Assembly (NCBI GenBank): GCA_014058105.1
Contig: JACGCM010001594.1
Location: forward strand, 1,612,001-1,676,000
Length of the DNA stretch: 64,000 bases
Origin: Kingdonia uniflora
Lineage: Eukaryota > Streptophyta > Magnoliopsida > Ranunculales > Circaeasteraceae
Direction: 5' to 3'
A model generated the notes under the pieces. The model was not told the origin of the DNA. It saw only the letters and a list, made by a program, of their open reading frames with translations, and searched no databases. The translations under genes and the position numbers were made by a program. Positions 1 to 11,221 of the stretch are shown one piece after another. Position 1 is the first letter of the stretch. Each line of letters begins with the position of its first letter.

Positions 1-106
1 AATTTCACGTCAGTTACCACGTGTCTGACACGTCAGTATGGGTGGACCCCACTGCCACGTGTCCTTGACATGTGTTACTGTAGGCCCAGCTTCCTTGCCA
101 CGTCAG
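1..106. repeat. ACGT-core-rich tract
   Basis: Short related motifs recur here: CACGTG at 18-23 and 56-61, and CACGTCAG at 6-13, 29-36 and 99-106. Such G-box and C-box cores are bZIP/bHLH sites in plants and are also common in retroelement LTRs. No gene starts nearby (the eIF3e ATG is 2 kb away), so a leftover transposon end is as likely as an enhancer. The rest of the stretch to 298 shows nothing recognisable. Confidence 0.35.
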
Positions 107-298
107 CAAGTAGATTTGGTCTAGGTCCAATTTCTAAAAATAGATCTTGATCTGATGACTTCATCGTGATTTAATAAATATTTTTTAGAAAATAAAATAA
201 TAATAAATCTTAGCTGACATCAGCATGACTTAATACGCCGTTTAAAAATTGGTTTTTGGGCATAAACTACCCAATTTTCACGCCAATCTATTAGCGAC

Positions 299-650
299 AG
301 GGACATCTTCCGGAGACGTGGAATATATGGATATGATCATTGTGAAATAGGCTACGCAATAAAATTAAGAGTGTCAATCCAATAACCACAACGATCACTA
401 TTTTAGTTTGAAACAACCATTTTACAAGAGTAAAAAACCACTAAAATAGCCCTAATAATTTTGGGAAAAAAATAGGGACATCTTCCGGAGACGTGCAATA
501 TATGGATATGATCATTGTGAAATAGGCTACGCAATAAAATTAAGAGTGTGTCAATCCAATAACCACAACGATCGCTATTTTAGTTTGAAACAACCATTTC
601 ACAAGAGTAAAAAACCACTAAAATAGCCCTAATAATTTTGGGAAAAAAAA
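299..650. repeat. 175-bp tandem duplication
   Basis: Two head-to-tail copies, 299-473 and 474-650, start with the same string AGGGACATCTTCCGGAGACG. They differ by only a few substitutions and a 2-bp GT insertion in copy 2. The near-identity means the duplication is recent. No coding potential is visible. Confidence 0.9.
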
Positions 651-830
651 ACATATTAATCCTTATATACAAATCTATATATCCTATATCATAGATCAAG
701 CAATTAATACATAAAAATCGAAATTGGTAAAAATTACATTTCCACAACACTAAAAAAATCTAAAAAAATGCTAATTGGAGATCTCTTTATATCCCTTCTG
801 ATCCACTAGCTCTTCGTCATGCTGAAAACG

Positions 831-1077
831 TGTTGGATAATATCATATTCTATTAGTTATTCTAAGTATTGACATGAGAGAAGATTAGAGATATTATTGA
901 TAATTGAATTCTCTGTGTTCTCAGAGGATAGGTTACAAGAACTTAACCTTTATTATGTTATATACAATAACTCAAACTTTTCCCATAAATCCTAATGGTT
1001 TATCGGCTTGTTAGGAGTCCAGTAGGACACCCCAACCTAGTTGGGTTCCCACCTTGGGCTAGACCCAACTCCTAACA
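831..1077. repeat. Possible short solo LTR
   Basis: The segment begins TGTTGGATAA and ends TCCTAACA, so its ends are TG...CA and roughly inverted (TGTTGGA / TCCTAACA), as in Ty1/copia LTRs. The flanking bases AAACG and AAGAT do not form a target-site duplication, so the call is weak. The remaining sequence from 1078 to about 1930 is AT-rich and shows nothing I can name. Confidence 0.3.
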
Positions 1078-1934
1078 AAGATAAGTAAAAGTTTGCGGAC
1101 TGCAGGACCCTTACGATTGTTTTGCAAATATTGCCAAACGTATCGAATAATCGTATTTTTTAACTTATTTTTTATTAATAACAATTTGAGTACATCTATC
1201 CTAGAAGTTGTCATATTAAAAAAAATCCAACTTAAATAAATATAGAGTAGTTGAGGAGGACTCTATATATATACGAATGAATATGAATATGAATATGAAG
1301 AACAACTCAGGCAAGTTTGAAGAAAAAAGATTCAAAATCAATTAATCTTAAAGAGATTAGGGAACTTCCCAAGTACAACGATGAAGAACGTGAGGCGTAT
1401 GAAAAAAAACATGGTAATGGAAAATAACGATGGAGAACAAACTTGTAATGATCTATATGGAATGAGATCCATATTACGTAGATGAGATTGTAGAATCTAG
1501 AACTTTGGATGACATAGAGTAGTTTTAGTGTAGATTCATTATTTGCATAAAGATTTGATCAATGTTTAGTTAGGATTCGGTATGAGAATTTGCTTAATTG
1601 TTTTACTCGTTTATGTATTCAAGTGTTACCAACACTTCAATGTATTATTTATATTCTAACTGAATAATATTATCTTGGGTATTAATAGTTTCTCTTTTGT
1701 GAAATATGTACAAATAGGTCATAAGAAAATATAAATTAATCATTTTTTTTTTCTATAGTCGTCGAATTTTTAAATAAACATTTAAATATAAATCAAATTT
1801 TATCTGTCCCCGACCCTATCCAAATAGTTCCCGAACTTCGAATTGCTAACTTATGCGGCTTACCTGATTCGTGTGGTTTGCATGTTATTCCACGAGCCCT
1901 ATAGGATCTAGTCGGGAATTGACGGGTCTTGCTG

Positions 1935-2152
1935 TGGCCCAAATACCTCTAGTGAAAAAAATAAAACCATCCTCTATTGGGCCGTATATAAACCCTAGTA
2001 CCAACCCGGACCCGAACTATTAGTATCACTGTTACCCTCACGTGGGTTATTATCACCAATGTAATCTCTCTCTCTCTCTTTCTCGATTTCGTTTCTGTTA
2101 TTTCTATAGTTTGTGCCTCTCTCTCTTCGCTGGTTTCACTCACAAACCCTAA
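1935..2152 (+). promoter_or_regulatory. eIF3e promoter: site II, TATA and telo-boxes
   Basis: Upstream of the eIF3e ATG lie two TGGGCC site II elements, one reversed at 1936-1941 and one direct at 1978-1983. A TATATAAA box at 1985-1992 overlaps the telo-box AAACCCTAG at 1990-1998. A CT-rich leader at about 2067-2096 follows, then a second telo-box, AAACCCTAA, at 2144-2152, directly before the start codon. Site II plus telo-box is the known promoter grammar of plant ribosomal-protein and translation genes (TCP and Purα/Trb-type factors), which fits the product. Confidence 0.75.
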
Positions 2153-2154
2153 TC

Positions 2155-5100
2155 ATGGCGGATTATGATCTCACCAAACGAATCGCTCCTAACCTTGACC
2201 GTCACCTCGTCTTCCCCATTCTAGAGTTCCACCAAGACCGTGAACTCTACCCCGATAGCGAAATCAAAAAAGCCAAGATCGAGCTTCTTAGTCAAACCAA
2301 CATGGTTGATTACGCCATGGATATCCACAAGAGTCTGTTCAACACCGAAGATGTCCCACAAGGTTTGTTTGATTGTCTCAGTTTCACTTGATTTGGGGTT
2401 TTGTTTGATTTTTGTTTGATTTTGATTTAGGGTTTTGGTTTGTGTGATTGAGGTTTGTTGTTTTGGGTGTAGATATGGTTGATAGGAGAGTGGAAGTGGT
2501 GGAGAGATTGAAGTTGCTGGAGGAATCTGCGGCGCCGTTGATTAAGTTTCTGCAAAACCCTAATATGCTTAATGAGCTTAGGCCTGATAAACAGTATAAT
2601 CTCCAGATGTTGCATGATCGATACCAGGTGCGGCATTGTTGTAGTTTTAATTTTTGTCTTTTAAGTTGATGTGTTGTTGGTTATGTATTTTCGATAAATT
2701 TGGATTTTTTTAGGTGGGGATTGAAATTTATGTAGTTTTGATCTTTGGGGGGTATTGTTAGTTACTTAGTTTTCAGTTCCGAGTAAAGGGTTATTTTTTC
2801 TTATGGTTTTGCATTAAGATTGTGATTTTTTTTTTCGTTGGTAGTGGTGGTTTAACTGTCTGCTTGTAAATTTGGGAGCTTGGAAGGTATTTATATCTTT
2901 GTCATAGGATTGGAAATTACCCCAAGTTCGTTAACGTTTTGTTCTTTCATCCTGGAGTGTTCCTTTAGTTTCCCTTATCTTGAGGATTTGAGATTTTATA
3001 TCCTAATTTTGGGATTGGGACTGAGTTACGATATGTGGTTTAGTGAGCTGGTTAGTCTTGGGACGATTGCGTACATGGGTAGCTGTGTAATATATGTAGA
3101 TAGTTTTTTCTTTTCTTTTCCAGACATACCCTACGCTTATGAACCAATTGCATTAACATGGGTATGCGTAGGCCTTTTATGATGATTTGTATTTATGTTC
3201 TAACAATGTATATGACCTACAAGGTTCCACTATATTTTTCTTATCATCACCTAAATATATTTTTGACAGTTGTGCATCGCTATCCTAGTCAATAGGTGCC
3301 TCACATTCCACATGCCTTTATACACTCAACCAGCATGTTTATAAATTCCTCGCCTGATAGGTTTCCTTCGTATCTATAATATTATAACAGTTACTGTTAA
3401 TCTATCCCCACCAGATTGGTGCATAAAGTTCCCAATTCCATCTGCCTTAAACTCTCCACACTGATAGGTGTGGCATTAGCACATGACTTCTGTCTAAACC
3501 TCCCTTATCATCCCCTGTTAAATAATCTTTTTTGAATACATGCCTTTAACAAACACTCTGTGCTTTTTACACTTTAAACTGGCCAAATATGCCTTTGGCA
3601 CTCAACTCCAGTCAACATGCTTTCATTACTCAAATCAACTCTGAATATATTCCTTGTGTATTTGATGAATAATAAGAACACCATATCATTTGCCACTGAC
3701 ACGTGAATATCCTTTTTAGTTATTGTGGGGTGTTGATGTTATATTTGTGAACACAGAGCATGAAATTTGATCAACAATCTATTTCATTCAATAGAATACG
3801 GTGAAACTCTTTAGTTTTGCAGAAGGGATGTGTGAAAAAGGAGGTGCTGCGGTGGTCAAAGATTTAGAAGGAGAGGGAGAGGGAGAGGGAGAGTGGACGA
3901 AGAGAGACCTTGAGGGTTTCAAGATTGTGCGGGACAGTCATTTCTGCATTTTGTCCATAGCTAAATAAGCGTCTTGGTAGAAAAAATCCCTACTGAAACT
4001 TAAAAAGGTATGGATTCATGTGATGTTTCTAAGAGGGTCAAAACATTTCATTACAAATGACATTATTCTGATCTTGTCGTCCATGTTAATATGCTAGCAG
4101 TAACCTCTCCAGATGACTCTCATCTGCTAAACAGTTTCTTTACATACCATACTCCATGTTTCTTTATTGTACTTGACTCCACTTTTGCTTTGCTCAATAT
4201 ACCTTTTGTACTCTACTCCCTGTGAAATTATCTCCATCCTAAAGGGTGGTGTCACATTCTACTTTCCATAAAATTGTCCCTTCCAAGCGCGGGCTTTCTG
4301 TGCCAACTCCACGTTATCTTTGTCATCACACACATTCTTTCACGTGCCTTGAGCACTCATTGAGTTTCTATTTATTTACTTGGACATGGTGCTACTTTTC
4401 TCATTATTATTTATGATATGATTGTGGTCACAGATTGGTCCGGATCAAATAGAAGCTTTGTATCAGTATGCCAAGTTTCAATTTGAATGTGGCAACTACT
4501 CTGGTGCAGCTGATTACTTATATCAGTACAGGACTCTTTGCACAAACAGTGACAGAAGTTTGAGTGCATTGTGGGGAAAACTTGCAGCTGAGGTACTGAT
4601 GCAGAATTGGGATATCGCTCTGGAGGAGCTGAATCGTTTGAGGGAAATAATTGATACAAAGGTACATAATTTTAAGCGTATGCTTGTATGGTGTACCTGA
4701 TTATAATTATGGTTCACCTGATTATAATTATGGTTCCTTTGTTATATCTTGTTTTTTAAATTGCGATTTACTGTGCAGAATTTTTCGTCTCCCCTGAGTC
4801 AGCTGCAGAGTCGAATATGGCTAATGCACTGGAGCCTTTTCATATTCTTCAACCATGAAAGTGGCAGAAATGGGATTATTGATCTCTTTTTATATGACAG
4901 GTTTACTCTCTTTGCTGATCTTTTTCAATATCTTTCTTTTCCTTTTTCCTCGCATTTCCTTTTTCTTTTATTAGAACACATAAACTATAGTTTCTACACT
5001 GCCTTTCATGTCTATAATTGAAGACTAGTTACTTTTGTCTTCCCACACTGCCTTCCATTTTTCTTCTTCATACAACCTCAAAAGTTGGATGGGAACCCCT

Positions 5101-8100
5101 AAATTCAACAACAAAAAAGAAAAGGAAACTAGATACTCCCATACCTTTATGTTTCCGATACACTTTGACAATTATTTTTTGTGATAAACGCACTATATAC
5201 CTGCATGAGTAACATGTGCGGTTTATTTTCTTTGTTCTTTTCTTTTTATGTCGACAGATTGGATTTATCAAGGAGTCTAACATGTGTATATTGTTTTCAG
5301 GTATCTGAATGCGATTCAGACCAATGCTCCTCATCTTTTACGTTATTTAGCTACTGCATTGGTTGTCAACAAAAAGAGAAGACCCCAGCTCAAGGAGTTA
5401 ATCAAAGTCATCCAGCAAGAACAATACACTTACAAAGATCCAATAACGGAGTTCTTAGAGTGTTTATATGTGAACTATGACTTTGATGGTGCACAAAAGA
5501 AGCTGCGAGAGTGTGAAGATGTGAGTTTCTATCTCCAAGTACATGATTTTTTATTTTTGCAAATTAAGCCAAATAATTTTGCTAAAAAGAAAGAGGGAGC
5601 CAAAGAAAAAAAAATAGATATAAGGCCCACCCGCCAAGGGAAATCTCAGAGAAGAGCCAACTCCAAAGCCTAATCAAACCTAAAATACTGAGAAAGGGGG
5701 TTTTCAATTTTATACAAGAATTGAGGCCGACCGTCAAAAACCTCTCGAACGTCTTCATCAAGCAATTGAGGCCTCTTTTAGACATGGAATCTGACACAAA
5801 ATTTGCATCTCTCCAAGTTAAAGAGAAGCTGATACGACTGAACTTCTTACCGAGTCCGATTCGCCCCAAGCTATCGAGTCCGAATGCCCTAAGCTATCTT
5901 CCAACCTAGATCAGCAGATATACCCAAACCCTTAACAATTGCACTCCTTCCTAACACAAAATTAGACACCATGCCAAGGCCAAGAACCACAGTGCCCAGC
6001 TTCAAAAAATAGCACCCCCACCTCCTTTACCTGGATTCCCAACCACAACCCTATTCATATTAACCTTTACTTCGTCAGGACGGGGAAATCTCCACCTACT
6101 CCCACGAATCCGAGGTGCTTTGCCAATCTTTAGCTTGACCCCAATAGAAGAGTGGATATGGATGTCAATTCTAGACCGAACTACAGGATTTAGAGCTAAA
6201 GGAAACTTTACAAATGATTTTCAGAATCAGCTTCTTAATTTTAGTACAGACCACTCTTCACCTTCAAAAGGAGTTGCATTTTACCCCAACTAATAGATCT
6301 CAAATTACCCGGCAATCCAAAGGTCCTTAAAAGATTTAGAGGAAGGAAACTAACAGTAAATAGAGCATCCCGGAGACATGTTACCATCTTACACTCCTAG
6401 AATAAGTGATGCACAGACTCACTATAAGCTTTGCACACATGGCATCGAGTAAAAACACAAACACCTCTTTTGAGAGGAAAAAAAACATCTTTAGGCAAAG
6501 GTTATTGACAAATTATAGAAGCAAACCCAGCAATTTTAGGCCACCAGACCTTCTGAAATACTTGTACAACCATTTAGGAGACCCCTTTTGACAAATTGTA
6601 TGGAGAGAATTTGCAAGAGAATATACCCTTCACATCAGACCCTATCATAGACCGGTTGTCCTTCCACAAATTCACACTCTGTCCATTCCCAACAACTCAA
6701 GCACTATATTTAAGAATTTCCAGGATGGCCTTGTCTATTTAGTGTAGAGAGACTTTAAAGTAAGGAATAAGCTCCCCAAATTTAGTGTAGAACTTGGCTC
6801 TCATATCATCCTTGTTAGAAAGCAAAGTCCAAGCTTTCTTCATGAGCATTGTAAGATACATTTCTTTTAAGGTATGAATCCCCAGCCCCCATTCCGACAA
6901 GGGTTGAAAACTTTCTTCCAAGGAACAGGAGACATTTTTTTGACAGCTGAATCACCACTCCACAAAAAAATCCTCACAGTTCTTTTACCTTCACCAGGTG
7001 CCTAGTAATCATTAAATTTAATTATATATAGTTATTAGGTGTCCTTGGTATCCTAGAAATTGTTATTAGGAAGCTACATTTTTTCGAGCAGTCAAACAGT
7101 CACCTACTTTACTCATTATTTGCCCTAATTTGCACTTGCTAAGGCTTCAATAATCTTAAATAGTAGCTATAGATATAAGTTATTGTACTCGTATTTAAGC
7201 TGCGGTGTTAATGCCGTATTTGAATACGGTTGGAAAACACTGGCATGTGCTGAACACCTATTATTTGCCTAAATCCTTTTTCAGGTCTATTTGAGATAAT
7301 TGATGAATTTAATTAACCCATTATGACATTTGGTATATGGTGTTTTTGTCTGTGTTTCACAAATTGATTATCGTTAGTTTGTGTAAGCAAATGAAGATTT
7401 TGGACTTGTGCAAGTATATTTAACCTGAAACATCTTTACAGGTAATACTCAATGATCCTTTTCTTGGCAAACGGGTTGAAGAAGGCAATTTTGCTTCAGT
7501 GCCTTTGAGGGACGAATTCCTTGAAAATGCCCGTCTCTTCATTTTTGAGACCTACTGCCGAATACATCAGTGCATTGATATAGGGTATGTACATGCTCTC
7601 TACTTATATATAGCTTATTTTCAAATGTGTAGCTACTTTTAGATTTCAGTCAACTTCTTCATTTGAACTCTATAACCATTGTAGAGTCTTGGTTTTGCAT
7701 GGCTTTCGTTGTATAAGCTCTCACATGAAATGGAAAAGGGATGTCCTTATTAATTTTGTTGGAGACGGCAGACTGCCGACGATTAATGACGTTTTTTCTT
7801 TTCTTTTCTTTTTTGCATCAGAATGCTTGCTGAGAAGTTGAATATGAAACACGACGAGGCTGAGAGATGGATAGTGAATCTTGTGCGCAATGCGAAGCTT
7901 GATGCGAAGATTGATTCAAAGTCTGGGACTGTTGTAATGGAACCGACTCACCTTAATGTGTAAGTTTACCAGTGGCTGCTCCACCTCACTCCTGCAAACT
8001 TACATACTTAAATATGTGCTTGATAGTAAATTAAGTTTATAACTAGTGCAAACTTACATACTTACATCTGTGCTTGATAGTAAATTAACTTTATACTTCC

Positions 8101-8363
8101 AATCAAGATTTTGATCTTCGTAGTGTTTCTTTTGATGTCAAAATAGCTTTACTTAATCACCAATCATCCTATTGGAAATAATAATTCAATGTAATTACAT
8201 TATTCCCCTTGCTTTATCTGTTACTTATTGTCTAGTTTATAATTCCTTCTTTTGTATTTTCAGGTACGAACAAATCATAGAAAGCACCAAGGCTCTCTCC
8301 ATCCGTACTCACAAATATGCCAATCTTGTTTTAGAATCTGCACAACCACAAGCTGCAGTTTAA
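2155..8363 (+). CDS. TIF3E1: Eukaryotic translation initiation factor 3 subunit E (eIF3e/INT6)
   Basis: This is a core PCI subunit of eIF3, which helps bind mRNA and the 43S complex to the ribosome. Exons: 2155-2362, 2473-2627, 4434-4661, 4779-4900, 5301-5520, 7442-7584, 7822-7959, 8264-8363. All introns are GT-AG and the sum is 1314 nt, giving 437 residues, the usual plant length. The N-terminal eIF3e domain is clear ([26 protein letters not shown]). It is followed by the helical region ([34 protein letters not shown]) and the C-terminal PCI domain with [42 protein letters not shown] and [13 protein letters not shown] 2155 is the first in-frame ATG and gives the conserved [14 protein letters not shown] start. 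The frame is intact across all junctions, so the gene should be functional. Intron 5 is swollen by an antisense LINE. COP9 subunits share the PCI fold, but the N-terminus is specific for eIF3e. Confidence 0.97.
2628..4433 (+). other. eIF3e intron 2, no element recognised
   Basis: This 1.8-kb intron has a GT donor at 2628 and an AG acceptor at 4432-4433. It contains a short (GAGAGG)n run near 3871-3894. I see no open frame worth naming and no transposon domain. Confidence 0.6.
5550..6990 (-). mobile_element. 5'-truncated, decayed LINE inside eIF3e intron 5
   Basis: Read on the minus strand, the insert gives in order: the end of a LINE reverse transcriptase ([20 protein letters not shown], 6921-6739); a zinc-binding RT-associated region with [15 protein letters not shown] near 6400; and an RNase-H tail with [17 protein letters not shown] near 5800. 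An A/T-rich tail (a T-run on the plus strand) sits near 5548-5565. Endonuclease and most of the RT are missing, as in ordinary 5' truncation. Stops and frameshifts are frequent, so the copy is old. I found no target-site duplication. Confidence 0.8.
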
Positions 8364-9460
8364 CGAGGGAGTGTTGCGCAATTGCCTTCGAAGTACTTGC
8401 GACTTGTAAGACATATTGAAAAGTTTTATTTATCTTGGGCGAAGAGAAGAAAAAACTCTAGCAAGATGTCTCGGAATATTTTGAGATTGAGATTAATTTT
8501 AAATTATTGTTTCATTTGAAAAGCTTAAGAGCTCACTGCCTTTTATTTATCTGAGTAGGTCTCATTACCTTATTTGTAAGAATTCAGCTTTTAATACATC
8601 TTTGTCTGACTAGATGGGCCATTTTTGGAAACAACGATTCGTATTGTGCATATTTACTAGTTCCTAATCTTGCATATGTAAATGTTATAGTAGGGCAGCT
8701 GTATGCGGCATCATCACTTGGGAAAGCCCCCCTCAGAACATGCTTCAGATGCAACTTTTAAGCGAAAACATTGAATAATTTTGGTCTCTCTAGTAGACTA
8801 GAACTGAACCGAAACATACAACATGTTTTTAGGTTTACACTGGAGCCACTGAATAATTTAGGGTTTACATTATTACATCAGCAATTGCATTCGAATTGAG
8901 ACTACATGTCTCAAAATTCAAAATTGAGAATATTTTTGGTTATTCGACTCCCCTGTTCTTCCACAAACTCAATTCGATTCATAATCAACGATATAAAGAC
9001 AAATAGTTACCAACATTGTTTTGCCATTATCTTCTAATAATGTTGACCCTCTCCTTTTAGAGGGTGATGCATGAAGGTGTGACCACTGACGTAAGCTGTA
9101 TTAATCACAAATGAAATCGACATCTATAACTCCATGGGAAAACAATCTCTTGTTAGCAAAATAAAATAAAAGATAATCCTATAATTCTGATACATTGAAG
9201 GCGTAGATCTAGTAGTAAGTATTTAATAAGGAAAGAGCTGTTTTAAGGCGGTCATAAACTCCAGAAATATTTGATAGACGATCCAGATTCACTATTATGA
9301 TTTAAGATCAATAATAGTAAGTATCTGGGATCTCTATTTATAGCAATTAAGGAGGTCTATTTCTCTGTTTTAGTCATCATAAAAAGTGTAAACTAGTGCT
9401 CAAACAAGGAAAGAAGGAAGGAAGAACAAGTGTTGCTGATCAGTGAAACGCAACAAACTG
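8364..9460. other. eIF3e 3' UTR and intergenic spacer
   Basis: The eIF3e 3' UTR follows the TAA at 8361-8363. Beyond about 8700 the sequence is AT-rich with no coding frame. A CTATTTATAG TATA-like box near 9336-9347 probably serves the small gene that starts at 9638. Confidence 0.5.
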
Positions 9461-9637
9461 GTATGTAACAACTCTCTCTCTAATCTTTGTTTGTTAAGTT
9501 ACATTCTTCTTGCATGAGTTAGTTTTGTTTTGTTTCACATAATTTAGGTTACTTTGTTCTCATATTTTCTCTCTTTACTATCACTCATTTTTGAGTATAT
9601 ATATATAGGACATTAATGGTTTAGAACTAGGGTTAGG

Positions 9638-10211
9638 ATGCATTCATTGTAAGAATCTCTCTTTCTCACTTGTTAAGGTTCTGTTTTCATTCTTTTTTCG
9701 ATCTTAATTAAGTTCTGAAATTTGAAATATTTACAGAGTTATCGTTTTGGCTCCTTCAAAGATTAGAGAAGAAGTTGAACCCTTTGAGATTACAGTTACT
9801 GCTAAACACTTTAAGAGGGTTAGAGGGGTGAAGAAACAAATCTCGTATAAGCTATCTGGTCCGACATGGCTCCAACAGTATCAAGACGATCTCAAACAAT
9901 ATACAGATCTCTCTAATATGCCCGAGGATGATGATGGAAAATGTGATTATACGCTATGGTACGATGCAAGACCTGATCTGCCACTTGATGACGTAGATGA
10001 CAACTATTATGATTTCCTTTTCTATGATGGGGTGTCTCATGAGGGTGGTTACAGCAAGTACGACCGTCTCCTCTACGAATCCCCTTCCCCTTCGATGGTT
10101 CTGTTGGAGTTTGAGACAGAGATGAAGCAGTACGAGGGGTTGCTTTCTGAGATCGATGCATCGCTCTACAACGATTTCTACAATGATTTCTGTGATGGAC
10201 TAACTGCCTAA
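9638..10211 (+). CDS. Orphan acidic 161-residue protein
   Basis: I do not recognise this gene. The main frame (from 9737) has no suitable ATG at its start. Splicing a tiny first exon, 9638-9648 (M-H-S plus two bases), through a GTAAGA donor at 9649 to the TTACAG acceptor at 9731-9736 gives an in-frame ATG and 161 residues. The protein starts MHSLVIVLAPSKI and has a basic patch (KHFKRVRGVKKQ). It then turns strongly acidic and aromatic (PEDDDGKCDYTLWYD, LPLDDVDDNYYDFLFYDG, YNDFYNDFCDG). A second GTATGT donor at 9461 and a pyrimidine-poor AG near 9609 suggest a further intron in the 5' UTR. A two-codon uORF (ATG GTT TAG) lies at 9615. The frame is clean and bordered by plausible splice sites, so I favour a real, lineage-restricted gene. 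Confidence 0.6.
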
Positions 10212-11221
10212 GACACCCCTGCAACTTTCTCTAGTTCTGAGGCTAATTCAGTCCACCAACGACAATTTGGAGGATGAACAAGTGGAGGGGAGTTCTGGAC
10301 TTGATTTCTATTATTCACACAGTAATTTCATGCACTTTCCTGAATTCTGGACAGCAACAGTCATTGGTTTTGGCCTGAGTAATGTGATGTTAGCACAATA
10401 AGACTCGATGCAATCTCCTTTGTTAAGTTGTTAGTTTCAATTTATAATTTGGTGTAAAGAAGTTCAGTACTACTTGTAATAATCATTGTTGCAATATGAA
10501 GTTGTTTTACCTTTTCTTTCTCAAAGCAGCATTCTCTAAAACGAATCTATAATTGTTTCAAACATTGGTAGATAATAACTTTGAACAATTAACAACGCTA
10601 CATAAAGCGAAAACATGCACTAAGTACGGCATTTTATTTGGTTTCGGTTTGCAGGACAAGTAGACCAATAAACACGTCACTATAAATCTAAACTGGTGCT
10701 TTAAAGCCTTCTTGTTACAGAATTTAATAACACATGTTCGGTTAAGTTCCCAGGATGCTTTGATGGACCCTTGAGTAAGGATTCCCGGAGAAAAAAAGCT
10801 AAATAAACGAATCACTAAGCCATATTCAAATTGAACATTCATCTTTTCTTTAGTAACTGTAACAGAGCATCTGCAAGAATTTTAAACACTAACAAAAGAA
10901 TTTAAGTTACATTCTTTACTATCATCATTTCTCCCCCTCCTTTCTCAACACGAATTTTCATTTCCTTTGTTCTTCTATTTCACATGGGCTCACCCAAATC
11001 TTCCACTTTGCAAAAAACAAATGTATACCCACAAGCAAAAACTCATAAACATCACGTGACAGAAAAGTTCAGAGGATCATATGCTTTTATGTAGCAGTGA
11101 TCTCAATATCTTTGTCGTGTAAAACCTCCTTAAGCAATCCCGCCACTTGCTATTTCACTCTGAAATGCAGAGCTGCTTTTGTGTAGCTACCTGTAACTAA
11201 TTTTAGCTGGAGAAGATACCA
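10212..11221. other. Convergent 3' regions, no gene
   Basis: This holds the 3' flank of the orphan gene (+) and the 3' UTR of the TPR/J-domain gene (-). The sequence is AT-rich, and neither strand shows a supported reading frame. Confidence 0.6.

Noticed and set aside
6406..6591. Plus-strand frame in eIF3e intron 5
   Set aside because: It is the antisense shadow of the LINE zinc-binding segment.
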